Positions 18,121 to 26,514 of a stretch of DNA of 64,000 bases are shown in pieces. The translations under genes and the position numbers were made by a program. The notes below the pieces were generated by a model that ran no database searches, was not told the origin of the DNA, and saw only the letters and a list, made by a program, of their open reading frames with translations. The stretch is taken from NCBI GenBank assembly GCA_902587095.1, contig CACIJY010000001.1:225200-289199 (forward strand), given 5' to 3'. This DNA comes from an uncultured Pelagibacteraceae bacterium. GTDB lineage: Bacteria; Pseudomonadota; Alphaproteobacteria; Pelagibacterales; Pelagibacteraceae. Each line of letters begins with the position of its first letter. Position 1 is the stretch's first letter.

Positions 18121-19563
18121 ATGAGTAATTTTAACGATGAAAGTTTGTATTCTAAGGGTTTAGAGCAATTTAAGAAAAATAAATTAGATAACTCTTTGGG
18201 TTTTCTACTGAATATAAAAAAAAAAAATTTAAATACACTTAAACTAATATCTCAAATACATATCAAAAAAAATGATTTTAAGAATGCAAAAATATCTTTA
18301 GGTAAAATCCTAAATTTAAATAAAAAAAATTTATTTGCCCTAAATTATTTAGGAGACTTGAATAGGTCTGAAAAAAATTATGTAGAGGCTGAAAAATTTT
18401 ACATTAAATCAATTTCTAGTGACAAAAATTTTTCTCCAGCCTATTTTAATTTGGCATCACTTTATGAGGATAAGGGTGAATTAAAACTTGCAAAAAAACA
18501 CTATCTTAAAGTCATTGAAATCGACAACAAAAATTATGCAGCCTTTTTTAATCTACAAAGACTTGATGAAAATTTTATAAATGATGAGATAATTAAAAAA
18601 ATTGATAATGAATTAAAAACTAACAATTATTTGAAAAACAAAAATATAGCCTACGGTCATTTTTTATTAGCCAATTATTATAGAAAAAAAAAGAAAATAG
18701 ATTTAGAAATTAAAGAATTGAATAAAGGGCACGATATTTTTTTTAATTCAGATAATATGAATAAATATTTTGTTAATTATTGGTTAGAAGTGGTTCCAAA
18801 AATGATGAATAAAAAATTTTTGTTTAATGATAATAAAAAAAACAAAATTGCATCAAATGATATTGAGCCAATTTTTATTTTTGGTATTCCGAGATCTGGG
18901 ACAACTCTAGTAGAAACAATAATTACCTCCGGTAAGGAAAAAATTCATAATGCAGGTGAAAATTTTGTTCTTCAAAAAACTTTACAGAACTCACAATTAA
19001 ATAAAAAAATATATGAAAGTGAAAAATCTATAACCTTAGATATTAATTTTTTAAGAAAAAATATGGTTAAAAGTTATATGAAACAATTATCTATTCGGTC
19101 TAAAAAATTTAAGTTTATTGATAGAACTATGACAAATTTTTTCTTTTCTGAGATCTTATTAGAAATATTTCCAAACGCAAAAATTATAAATTGCAAAAGA
19201 GATAGTTTTCACAATCTTGTAGCTATTTACCAACAGTGTTTAAATAATTTACCTTGGTCTCATAAAATTAAAGATATTAGAAAATATATTTCTATTTATA
19301 ATTATAAAATGAGCGATCTAGAGAAAAATTATAGTAAAAACATATTAAACGTTGAATTAAAAAAACTCACAGAGTTTCCAGAGGATATTTCAAAAGAAAT
19401 AATGTCTTTTTGTAAACTTGATTGGTCAGAAAAAGTACTGAAGTACTATAAAAGAAAAGACCTAATATGTACTACAGCAAGCAATATACAAATAAGAGAA
19501 AAAATTTTTAAATATGATAGTGCTAAGTTTTTACGCTACAAGGAACATTTTGATAATTTTTAA
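18121..19563 (+). CDS. TPR-repeat protein with C-terminal sulfotransferase domain
   Basis: The 480-residue protein joins about four N-terminal TPR repeats (residues 5-155; for example NFSPAYFNLASLYEDKGELK) to a sulfotransferase domain starting near 245. The PAPS 5'-phosphate loop is IFIFGIPRSGTTLVETII, and a later FPNAKIINCKRDSFHNLVAI matches the 3'-phosphate region. Such proteins are thought to transfer sulfate to protein, carbohydrate or small-molecule acceptors; the acceptor is unknown. No signal peptide is seen. It stands alone before the tRNA-Gly gene. Confidence 0.87.
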   Translation: MSNFNDESLYSKGLEQFKKNKLDNSLGFLLNIKKKNLNTLKLISQIHIKKNDFKNAKISLGKILNLNKKNLFALNYLGDLNRSEKNYVEAEKFYIKSISSDKNFSPAYFNLASLYEDKGELKLAKKHYLKVIEIDNKNYAAFFNLQRLDENFINDEIIKKIDNELKTNNYLKNKNIAYGHFLLANYYRKKKKIDLEIKELNKGHDIFFNSDNMNKYFVNYWLEVVPKMMNKKFLFNDNKKNKIASNDIEPIFIFGIPRSGTTLVETIITSGKEKIHNAGENFVLQKTLQNSQLNKKIYESEKSITLDINFLRKNMVKSYMKQLSIRSKKFKFIDRTMTNFFFSEILLEIFPNAKIINCKRDSFHNLVAIYQQCLNNLPWSHKIKDIRKYISIYNYKMSDLEKNYSKNILNVELKKLTEFPEDISKEIMSFCKLDWSEKVLKYYKRKDLICTTASNIQIREKIFKYDSAKFLRYKEHFDNF

Positions 19564-19574
19564 CAAAAAGTCTA

Positions 19575-19603
19575 TTGCTTAATTTGTAAAAAGCCTTTAA
19601 TTT
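19575..19603 (+). promoter_or_regulatory. Candidate promoter for tRNA-Gly
   Basis: TTGCTT at 19575-19580 and TAATTT at 19598-19603 are separated by 17 bases and lie 16 bases before the first tRNA base, a sigma70-like arrangement. Such hexamers are common in AT-rich DNA, so the support is mainly the spacing and position. Confidence 0.45.
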
Positions 19604-19618
19604 TAAATAGATTTATAA

Positions 19619-19693
19619 GCGGGCGTAGCTCAGTGGTAGAGCGTCTCGTTGCCAACGAGAAGGTCGTGGGTTCAAGTCCCATTGCCCGCTCCA
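19619..19693 (+). tRNA. tRNA-Gly (anticodon GCC)
   Basis: The cloverleaf folds by eye: acceptor stem GCGGGCG (19619-19625) with TGCCCGC (19683-19689), a GCTCAGT...GGTAGAGC D arm, an anticodon stem TCTCG/CGAGA with loop TTGCCAA, and a GGTTCAAGTCC T arm. The anticodon is GCC, reading GGY glycine codons. The discriminator is T and CCA is encoded (19691-19693). The phhB start codon lies only 8 bases downstream. Confidence 0.98.
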
Positions 19694-19701
19694 AATAATA
19701 T

Positions 19702-20040
19702 ATGAAAGATTTATCAAAAAAAAAATGTGTGCCCTGTGAGGGCGGTATTCCATCTTTTAAATTAAGTGAAATTCATAAATATCTAAAAAAAGTTGATGGG
19801 TGGGATGTTAAAAAAAATGATAATGAAAATTTTTATTTAATAAAAGAATTTAAGTTCGAGAATTTTATAAATGCTCAAAATTTTGTTAACAAAGTTGGAG
19901 AAATTGCTGAAACAGAGGGACATCATCCAGATATATGGTTTGGATGGGGATATGCAAAAATAAAAATATTTACTCATGCAATAAACGGTCTTGCAGAGAG
20001 TGATTTCATTCTTGCAGCTAAAATTGATAAGATTAATTAA
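19702..20040 (+). CDS. phhB: Pterin-4a-carbinolamine dehydratase
   Basis: PhhB dehydrates 4a-hydroxytetrahydropterin so the cofactor of aromatic hydroxylases can be recycled; small versions are also found without a hydroxylase. The 112-residue protein has CVPCEGGIPSF near the start and the active-site ETEGHHPDIWFGWGYAKI and FTHAINGLAESDF with the His residues. No Shine-Dalgarno sequence is visible, and the start is 8 nt after the tRNA, so the mRNA may be released by tRNA 3' processing. It shares TTAA with the convergent purH. Confidence 0.92.
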   Translation: MKDLSKKKCVPCEGGIPSFKLSEIHKYLKKVDGWDVKKNDNENFYLIKEFKFENFINAQNFVNKVGEIAETEGHHPDIWFGWGYAKIKIFTHAINGLAESDFILAAKIDKIN

Positions 20041-21575
20041 TGTCTAAAGTGTCTAGTTTTCGAAAAAACTAGCACAGTATTTGTATTATTCGCAAATTTT
20101 ATAATTTCTTTATCTCTTATAGATCCATATGGTTGAATAATTGCCCTTACTCCTGATTGAATAAGTAATTCAATTCCATCAACAAATGGAAAAAAAGCAT
20201 CGGATGCTGCAACTAGATTTTCTGTTTTATGATTAAACTTTCGCATTTTATTTACGGCGATCTCACAGCTATCTAGTCTACTAGGTTGTCCAGAGCCAAT
20301 ACCTACAGTCGAACAATCGTTTGTCAATACAATCGCATTAGATTTTACAAATCTACATATATTGAAAGTGAAAATAAGATCATTTAACATTTTTTTACTA
20401 GGCTTCCTTTTCGAAACGACTTTAAAGTTTTGTTTAATAAAATTTTCATTATCAGAATTTTGCAAAATGAAACTTTTAGAAAGTGAGTTAATTACAATTT
20501 CATTAAACTCATATTTTTGATTATTTTTAATAATTCTCAAGTTTTTTTTTTTCTTTAAAATTGACAAAGCTTTAGAATCAAAACCCTTAGCAACTATAAC
20601 TTCAAAAAATTTTTTATTAATCTCCTTAGCAGTTTCATAATTAATTTTATAATTACATATAATAACTCCGCCAAAGGCACTTATAGGATCACAATTAAAA
20701 GCTTGTTTGAAGCTAAATAATTGTTTTTTATTAATTGACACTCCTGAGGGATTAGCATGTTTGATTATTATAGTACCAATCCCTTTTGGTAAGCTGTTTA
20801 TAATATCAAGTCCATAATAAATATCGTTATAATTGTTATAACTTAATTCTTTGCCATTTAATTTTTCTAATTCATTTAAATTATTCCTTGAATAAATTGC
20901 TCCTAATTGATGTGGATTTTCCCCATATCTTAATTTGTTTACTAGCGATCCATTGATAGTTATTTTTTTTGGAAATCTGTTATCATTAATTTTGTTAAAA
21001 TATTTTGAAATATTTGAATCGTAATAAGCAGTCTCACTAAAAGCTTCTTGAGATAAATTTTTTCTGAATTTAAGGGAAGTAGAACCATTGTTAATATTCA
21101 TTTCACTGGCTAAATTATCTAATTGTTCATTTGAGGTTATTACAACCACATCTTTAAAGTTTTTTGCCGCCGATCTTACAAGTGCTGGACCACCTATATC
21201 AATATTTTCGATTATTTTACTTTCACTTTTAGTTTTAAGAATAGTATTCTCAAAAGGGTAAAAATTAACAACCACAAGATCTATATTTTTAAAATCTTTG
21301 ACTTTCATTTGGTTTAAATGCTTTTTATTTTCTCTTTTAAATAGTATTCCTGAATGAATTTTTGGATGAAGAGTTTTTACTCTACCGTCTAAGATTTCTT
21401 GAAATTTTGTAAAATCACTTATTTCAATGCATTTAAATCCGAGTTTCTTAATATATTTATAGGTTCCTCCAGAACTTAAAATCTCTATTTTGAATTTTTT
21501 TAAAGTTGGTAAAATTTTAAGAAGATGAGACTTATCAGATACCGATATGATAGCCCTTTTAATTTTTCTATTCAT
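20037..21575 (-). CDS. purH: Bifunctional AICAR formyltransferase/IMP cyclohydrolase
   Basis: PurH carries out the last two steps of IMP synthesis. In 512 residues it has the N-terminal cyclohydrolase (MGS-like) domain starting RAIISVSDKSHLLKILP with RVKTLHPKIHSGIL, and a formyltransferase domain with LRYGENPHQ, IIIKHANPSGVS and CDPISAFGGV. It overlaps the upstream heparinase-like gene by 4 bp. The rpe/heparinase/purH grouping is seen in other alphaproteobacteria. Confidence 0.96.
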   Translation of the reverse strand: MNRKIKRAIISVSDKSHLLKILPTLKKFKIEILSSGGTYKYIKKLGFKCIEISDFTKFQEILDGRVKTLHPKIHSGILFKRENKKHLNQMKVKDFKNIDLVVVNFYPFENTILKTKSESKIIENIDIGGPALVRSAAKNFKDVVVITSNEQLDNLASEMNINNGSTSLKFRKNLSQEAFSETAYYDSNISKYFNKINDNRFPKKITINGSLVNKLRYGENPHQLGAIYSRNNLNELEKLNGKELSYNNYNDIYYGLDIINSLPKGIGTIIIKHANPSGVSINKKQLFSFKQAFNCDPISAFGGVIICNYKINYETAKEINKKFFEVIVAKGFDSKALSILKKKKNLRIIKNNQKYEFNEIVINSLSKSFILQNSDNENFIKQNFKVVSKRKPSKKMLNDLIFTFNICRFVKSNAIVLTNDCSTVGIGSGQPSRLDSCEIAVNKMRKFNHKTENLVAASDAFFPFVDGIELLIQSGVRAIIQPYGSIRDKEIIKFANNTNTVLVFSKTRHFRH

Positions 21576-23197
21576 ATTTTCTTAATTTCCCATTTGATTA
21601 TTTCCTCTTCTTTTGAAATTTCTCCGTTTACATAAATATTATTATTTTCAGAGTATGAGTCTTTTTTGCCGAAATATAATCCAGTCTCAATGCCAAAATT
21701 GTTATAATTACAAGTAAATTTCCAACCAGTTTTTTTAAGTTGTAGCAAAATAGACTCTTTATCTTGTGTCTTTATTGCATTGGTTCCTGGCATCAAATGA
21801 AATCGTATGTCAAAACTAACTTTCCGAAATTTTTTTTTGCTAATTAGTATATCCTTTCCGATATATCTAAATTCTTTAGGAAAATATTTAATATTTCTTT
21901 CGTGTAAAATACCATATTCTTTTAAATAACCATCATGAGACCCCTGTATTTCCCAAATCTCATCATCTTGATAAATTTTTTTTTTTAACACTTTCATATT
22001 ACTATCCAAAGCAAAGTAACCCGATCTATCTTTTTTAAATTTGCAAGAAGACCTATCATCAATTGAGAGGGTTGAATGTGCAGCTGTTGATTTAGATATA
22101 ATATTCAATTTATGATTATAATTTTGAAAATAACCACAATTTGTTATCAATTTTTCTTTGTCATGAAAAATCTCAAATGATAATGCACCAGATTGATAAT
22201 CTACAGAATATCTTTTTTCTGGTGTTGGTCCAAAATCAACAATAATTTTATCTTTTTTATTTTTAATTATTGAGTAACCACCCAAACTGTTTAATTTATT
22301 GTTAAATTTATAACTGTGTTCTTTAAGGTATTTTTTGAATCCGGTAACATCTAAATTATGGTTGCCATTAAATAAAAATGAACCGTCATTATCTTCAAAA
22401 CAAAAATCAAAGGATTGGCCCAGATAAAATATTATCTCATTTAAATATTCTGGTATATCAGTATTAGAGTCTCTTAATAATTCTCTTATAAAAACAAAAT
22501 ACTTTAAATAAAAAATTACCTGTCTTGGATTTCTAGATTTTGGAAAGCCATTGTTGTCAAAAATTGTATTGATTATTTTCTTTAATAATTGAAAACCCAT
22601 ATTTAAATAATGCAACTGATGTTTAAAACATAAACCACCCATGATGATCGCAGAACATCCGATCATCTTGTCATTAACAAGCTCAGTATTTTCTATTTCA
22701 TTGGTTAAATGATTTAATTGTTTTTTTAAAACTTTTGTAAAGTTTATTTTAAAATATTCATCACCTTCATGATAGAAGTTATTAATATTTGCTATCCAAG
22801 AAATAATTCTTTTTGAGAGTGTGTTTAGTTCCCAGCTTTTGTAACTGTAGTTTTGATTTAAACTTGTCCAATTAGAGATTACAGATCTAGTAATCTTTTT
22901 TGAGGATTTTAAATCAATAGTAAATAACCAAAAAAAACTGTGTAGTTTTTTAAAATCCTTTTCCGATAAATTTTGATTTCCCCAAATACTTTCTATATTA
23001 TAATCCTCAATTCTATTCCTTCTATCCTTAACTTTAACAATACAATCAAATATCTTAAGGTGTGGAATATATTCAAAACCACCATCAAAAACTTTTGAAA
23101 TTTTGGTATTATAGATACTTGAGTTTAAATAAATTTTTCTGATTTGTTTTGTTATATATAGAAAAGGATTGGTTATTGAATTTTCTTTATATCCCAT
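21572..23197 (-). CDS. Heparinase II/III-like protein
   Basis: The 541-residue protein has an alpha-toroid N-terminal half with many Trp/Tyr helices (for example WELNTLSKRIISWIANINNF and a FPKSRNPRQVIFYL-like segment) and a beta-sandwich C-terminal half beginning near GGYSIIKNKKDKIIVDFG, with STAAHSTLSIDDRSSCKF. This matches alphaproteobacterial heparinase II/III-like proteins. The substrate is unknown; some relatives are polysaccharide lyases, but this conserved housekeeping-neighbour version may act on a cell-envelope glycan. No clear signal peptide is seen. Confidence 0.85.
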   Translation of the reverse strand: MGYKENSITNPFLYITKQIRKIYLNSSIYNTKISKVFDGGFEYIPHLKIFDCIVKVKDRRNRIEDYNIESIWGNQNLSEKDFKKLHSFFWLFTIDLKSSKKITRSVISNWTSLNQNYSYKSWELNTLSKRIISWIANINNFYHEGDEYFKINFTKVLKKQLNHLTNEIENTELVNDKMIGCSAIIMGGLCFKHQLHYLNMGFQLLKKIINTIFDNNGFPKSRNPRQVIFYLKYFVFIRELLRDSNTDIPEYLNEIIFYLGQSFDFCFEDNDGSFLFNGNHNLDVTGFKKYLKEHSYKFNNKLNSLGGYSIIKNKKDKIIVDFGPTPEKRYSVDYQSGALSFEIFHDKEKLITNCGYFQNYNHKLNIISKSTAAHSTLSIDDRSSCKFKKDRSGYFALDSNMKVLKKKIYQDDEIWEIQGSHDGYLKEYGILHERNIKYFPKEFRYIGKDILISKKKFRKVSFDIRFHLMPGTNAIKTQDKESILLQLKKTGWKFTCNYNNFGIETGLYFGKKDSYSENNNIYVNGEISKEEEIIKWEIKKI

Positions 23198-23204
23198 ACA
23201 ATGT

Positions 23205-23864
23205 CTAAATAGTTTTTAAAAAATTTATATTTTTTTTTATGTCTCCATTATTTTCTTTGAAAATTGTCGTACCTGAAACTAAAACATTCGCTCCAGCTTC
23301 AAGTACTTTTTTAAAGTTTGAGAAATTTATTCCGCCATCAACTTCAATATCAAATTTAAAATTATTTTTATCTTTAATTTCACTTATTCTTTCAATTTTT
23401 TTTAGAACATCTTTTATAAATTTTTGACCTCCAAATCCTGGAAAAACACTCATTACTAAAACTAAATCAATTTGATCCAGATATTTTTCTATCACTTCAA
23501 TTTTTGTGTCTGGATTTAATGATAAGCCTACTTTTTTTTTAAATTTTTTTATCTCATCAATAGACTCTTGTAATGAAGTAGTTGCCTCTGGGTGTATTGT
23601 AATTATATCGGCTCCACTTTCTGCATAATCTTTTATGTACTTGTGCACAGGATTGATCATCAAATGTACGTCAAATGGAATATTAGTATATTTCCTCAAA
23701 GCTTTTATTACAGGAGGACCTATAGTTAGATTTGGTACAAAGTGACCATCCATAACATCTACATGAATCATATCAGCCCCACTATTCTCTAAATTTTTAA
23801 TTTCTTTCCCAAGCTGACTAAAATCTGCGGATAAAATTGATGGTGATATTTTTATTTTTTTCAT
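23205..23864 (-). CDS. rpe: Ribulose-phosphate 3-epimerase
   Basis: Rpe interconverts ribulose 5-phosphate and xylulose 5-phosphate in the pentose phosphate pathway. The TIM-barrel of 219 residues has ISPSILSADFSQLG, HVDVMDGHFVPNLTIGP with metal and catalytic residues, MSVFPGFGGQKF and DGGIN. The start codon touches an 8-bp hairpin at 23864-23887, so no classic ribosome site is free just upstream. Confidence 0.97.
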   Translation of the reverse strand: MKKIKISPSILSADFSQLGKEIKNLENSGADMIHVDVMDGHFVPNLTIGPPVIKALRKYTNIPFDVHLMINPVHKYIKDYAESGADIITIHPEATTSLQESIDEIKKFKKKVGLSLNPDTKIEVIEKYLDQIDLVLVMSVFPGFGGQKFIKDVLKKIERISEIKDKNNFKFDIEVDGGINFSNFKKVLEAGANVLVSGTTIFKENNGDIKKNINFLKTI

Positions 23865-23902
23865 TGATACTTATTTACTAGTATCAATTTTTGTTTTTTT
23901 TT
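23864..23902. promoter_or_regulatory. Hairpin and T/A tract at the rpe start codon
   Basis: TTGATACT (23864-23871) and AGTATCAA (23880-23887) form an 8-bp perfect stem with an 8-nt loop. On the plus strand a tract of 15 bases, 14 of them T, follows (23888-23902), which is terminator-shaped, but no plus-strand gene ends here. On the minus strand the order is A-tract, hairpin, then the rpe ATG, whose A is the last stem base. It may act on rpe translation, or as a two-way processing or termination point. Confidence 0.5.
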
Positions 23903-23906
23903 TGAA

Positions 23907-24257
23907 TTATTTTTTACCAAATATTTGATAAATTTGAGACGCAATTTCACTTTCCAATGGAAAAGAAAGCATACCCATTACTGAATAACCCATTAAGTAA
24001 GGCATTAGATAAAATCGGAACATATAGAAAAACCATGCAACATATAAAGGAACCAGAGGTTTTATGATAAACGAAGGGGTTATAAACCTAAACATTGTTA
24101 TAAAAGGATCTGTCAATTTAACGAAAACTTTCATAAAGAAAAAACTAGAGTCTTCTCTTTGAAATATGTTCATTGCAACTCTACCAATTAAAGTCCACAT
24201 GATCATACCCATGACGTAGTCAATTAGGTAAATCATTGGATGAAAATTTGCGTACAT
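23907..24257 (-). CDS. Small membrane protein, YggT-like
   Basis: The 116-residue protein is mostly hydrophobic, with about three membrane segments (residues 8-28, 48-65 and 66-95) and a middle FVKLTDPFITMFRFITPSFI resembling the TEP(L/F)LRxIRxxLP motif of YggT proteins. I am unsure of the family; a true YggT member is at 36888-37178. It lies downstream of the symporter genes but is separated from them by a terminator-like hairpin, so it may form its own unit with rpe. Confidence 0.72.
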   Translation of the reverse strand: MYANFHPMIYLIDYVMGMIMWTLIGRVAMNIFQREDSSFFFMKVFVKLTDPFITMFRFITPSFIIKPLVPLYVAWFFYMFRFYLMPYLMGYSVMGMLSFPLESEIASQIYQIFGKK

Positions 24258-24263
24258 GTCTGA

Positions 24264-24301
24264 GAAAAAAACTTAAGGGGCGATAAATTCTCGCCCCTTA
24301 A
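24264..24301 (-). terminator. Intrinsic terminator of the symporter operon
   Basis: TTAAGGGGCG (24273-24282) and CGCCCCTTAA (24292-24301) form a perfect 10-bp stem with a 9-nt loop. On the minus strand the stem is followed by GT and a T run (A-run at 24264-24270 on the plus strand). It lies 11 bases after the symporter stop. It is one of only two GC-rich terminators I see in the window. Confidence 0.88.
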
Positions 24302-24312
24302 AAATTAAGTAT

Positions 24313-26133
24313 TTAGTGTTGTCTTCCTAGTATCGCTTTACCACTTGGTACACGAACATCGTCTACCATTTTTTGAGTAGCTGCGTCTGGCGCTTTAGTT
24401 GCCAAGCTGACTACGATCATAAGTACTAAGCTTACTACCGATCCAACTATACCAAATGTTAACTGAGTAATATCTAAGAAACCAGGGTAACCACTTCTTA
24501 CAGCAATTAAGTATGCTGTTCCAGCGGCTAGTCCTCCTAGCATTCCCGCGACTGCTCCTTGAGCATTTGCTCTCTTCCACCATACTCCTAGTACAAGTGG
24601 GAAGAATAATCCTGACATCGCAAAGTCAAAAGCCCAGATGACCGAACCTAAGATACCTTGAATTTCAAGTGCTGCAATTGTTGCTCCAGCGAAACCAATT
24701 AATACAAGCAATATCCTTGCGATCAACAATCTTTTAGCTGTCTCCGCTTTAGGGTTAATCATCTTGTAGTAAATGTCGTGAGATAATGCGTTAGATATCG
24801 CTAAAACTAATCCGTCAGCTGTTGACATGGCAGCAGCCATACCTCCAGCAGCAACTAGACCAGAAATTACATATGGTAATCCTGCTATCTCTGGAGTTGC
24901 CAATACAACGGCTTTACCACCCATGAAGAACTCGTTTAATTCGAGCGTTCCATTTCCGTTAAAGTCGCTTACAAACATTAAGTTTGCTTGGTTCCAGTTT
25001 TGATACCAGTCAATTGCTTGAACTTCAGAAATTGACTTACCAATAATTCCTGTTGCTAAGTTTGGATCCATTAACGATAGTTTAGATAATGTAGCTAACA
25101 TTGGAGCTGATGAATAAAGTAGGAATATAAAGAATAGTGACCAACCTACTGATCTTCTAGCAGCTTTTACACTTGGAGTAGTAAAATATCTCATCATAAC
25201 GTGTGGCAATGAAGCTGTTCCAGCCATCATACAAACCGCTAATGAAATAAATTTCCAAGGTGTAGTGTTAACTTCAGCGTGCGCTTTGGTTATACCTGAT
25301 AGTCCTTTAGGAACCTGTTTTAAATCAGCTGCAGAATTTTTAACATCGCCAAGACCAAACTGAGCTTCTAACTCAGCGATTCTAGCAACTTCATCTGCTA
25401 ACATTAAGTGTGGAAATACTCCAGCACCCATTTTGTTACTGATCCAGAATACAGGTATCAAGTAAGCTATAATCAATACAATGTATTGAGCTACTTGCGT
25501 CCATGTAACCGCTCTCATTCCACCAAGCATTGAACACATCAATATACTTGCTAACCCTACGTAAACAGCAATGTTAAAAGGAATATCAAGTGCAACTGAT
25601 GCAATTGTTCCCGTCGCATTAATCTGCGCTGTCACGTAAGTGAATGATGCAACTGTTAAGACTATTACCGCAGATAGTCTAGCTAAGTTTCCGCCATATC
25701 TAGTTCCAATGAAATCTGGAACTGTGTAACAACCAAATTTTCTTAAATATGGTGCTAGTAGCGAAGCAACTAGTACGTATCCACCCGTCCAACCAACAAG
25801 TAGTGCCATATAACCATAACCTTTGAAGTAAATTCCTCCAGCCATCGCAACGAATGAAGCACCAGACATCCAGTCTGCTGCTGTAGCCATACCGTTGAAC
25901 ACTGTTGGAACTTGCCTTCCAGCTAAGTAATATGCATCAACTTGAATTGTACGAGATAGGTAACCAATTAGTGCATAAATTAAAACTGTAAAGGCTACAA
26001 AGCAAATACCAATTACTTTTGCAGACATTCCAGCTTGTTCGGCAATCGCCATCAAGATTATGAAAACTATGAAACCACCGGTGTATGTTCCATAAATCTT
26101 GGGGAGATTGTTTATAAAATTACCCTTAAACAT
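24313..26133 (-). CDS. Sodium/solute symporter, VC_2705-type large subunit (acetate/organic-acid transporter family)
   Basis: This 606-residue SSS-family transporter has about 13 membrane segments. Family motifs include DAYYLAGRQVPTVFNGMATA, ADWMSGASFVAMAGGIYF and AAAMSTADGLVLAISNALSHD. Relatives such as ActP move acetate with Na+; the paired small DUF4212 subunit marks the VC_2705 branch, whose substrates are less certain. acs at 27138-29237 makes acetate a reasonable guess. Residues 390-401 (DFNGNGTLELNE) form an EF-hand-like loop between membrane segments. G+C and codon use look richer than neighbours, as in highly expressed genes here. Confidence 0.9.
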   Translation of the reverse strand: MFKGNFINNLPKIYGTYTGGFIVFIILMAIAEQAGMSAKVIGICFVAFTVLIYALIGYLSRTIQVDAYYLAGRQVPTVFNGMATAADWMSGASFVAMAGGIYFKGYGYMALLVGWTGGYVLVASLLAPYLRKFGCYTVPDFIGTRYGGNLARLSAVIVLTVASFTYVTAQINATGTIASVALDIPFNIAVYVGLASILMCSMLGGMRAVTWTQVAQYIVLIIAYLIPVFWISNKMGAGVFPHLMLADEVARIAELEAQFGLGDVKNSAADLKQVPKGLSGITKAHAEVNTTPWKFISLAVCMMAGTASLPHVMMRYFTTPSVKAARRSVGWSLFFIFLLYSSAPMLATLSKLSLMDPNLATGIIGKSISEVQAIDWYQNWNQANLMFVSDFNGNGTLELNEFFMGGKAVVLATPEIAGLPYVISGLVAAGGMAAAMSTADGLVLAISNALSHDIYYKMINPKAETAKRLLIARILLVLIGFAGATIAALEIQGILGSVIWAFDFAMSGLFFPLVLGVWWKRANAQGAVAGMLGGLAAGTAYLIAVRSGYPGFLDITQLTFGIVGSVVSLVLMIVVSLATKAPDAATQKMVDDVRVPSGKAILGRQH

Positions 26134-26396
26134 TAGTCATCCTCTCTTTCAGAAAAGCCGAACTCTTCATCAATCTTTTCTTGTCTTCCCGCAAACCAAA
26201 AAATTAGTATTACGAAAATTCCAAGAGAACCTTGACATGTCATATAATATGACAATGGATATCCAAAAGGTTTAATAGATGATGCTTCCATTTCGGCACC
26301 GAAGAGGAAGATGCCAATAGAGAAAACGAACCAGATAGCTAGCGTTACAAAAAGCAGACCTCTAGTCTTTTCCCAATGTTGTGCTTGTTTTGACAT
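26133..26396 (-). CDS. DUF4212 small subunit of the sodium/solute symporter
   Basis: The 87-residue protein has two membrane segments (about 13-33 and 48-68), with HWEKTRGLLFVTLAIWFVFS and FGYPLSYYMTCQGS typical of the DUF4212/Na_symport_sm family that partners VC_2705-type symporters. Its stop overlaps the large-subunit start by one base. A very strong Shine-Dalgarno sequence, AGGGAGGG (26410-26403), sits 6 bases before the ATG, rare in this genome and suggesting high expression. Confidence 0.92.
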   Translation of the reverse strand: MSKQAQHWEKTRGLLFVTLAIWFVFSIGIFLFGAEMEASSIKPFGYPLSYYMTCQGSLGIFVILIFWFAGRQEKIDEEFGFSEREDD

Positions 26397-26436
26397 TTTT
26401 TTCCCTCCCTATAGGTTAAAAGACGAAAGATTACTC

Positions 26437-26442
26437 ATTATA
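26437..26442 (-). promoter_or_regulatory. Candidate -10 box for the symporter operon
   Basis: Read on the minus strand this is TATAAT, 40 bases before the DUF4212 ATG, which would give a leader of about 34 bases containing the strong ribosome site. No good -35 hexamer is visible at 17 bases, so activator dependence is possible. Confidence 0.35.
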
Positions 26443-26514
26443 AAAAATATTGGAACCCCTAAAATTCTCGTATTTTTTGTTATTTTATAATATATTACAA
26501 CTTTTAGTATATAT

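Noticed and set aside
19564..19701. tRNA-Gly as an integration site for a genomic island
   Set aside because: No repeat of the tRNA 3' end, no integrase and no foreign-looking genes are nearby; phhB follows directly.
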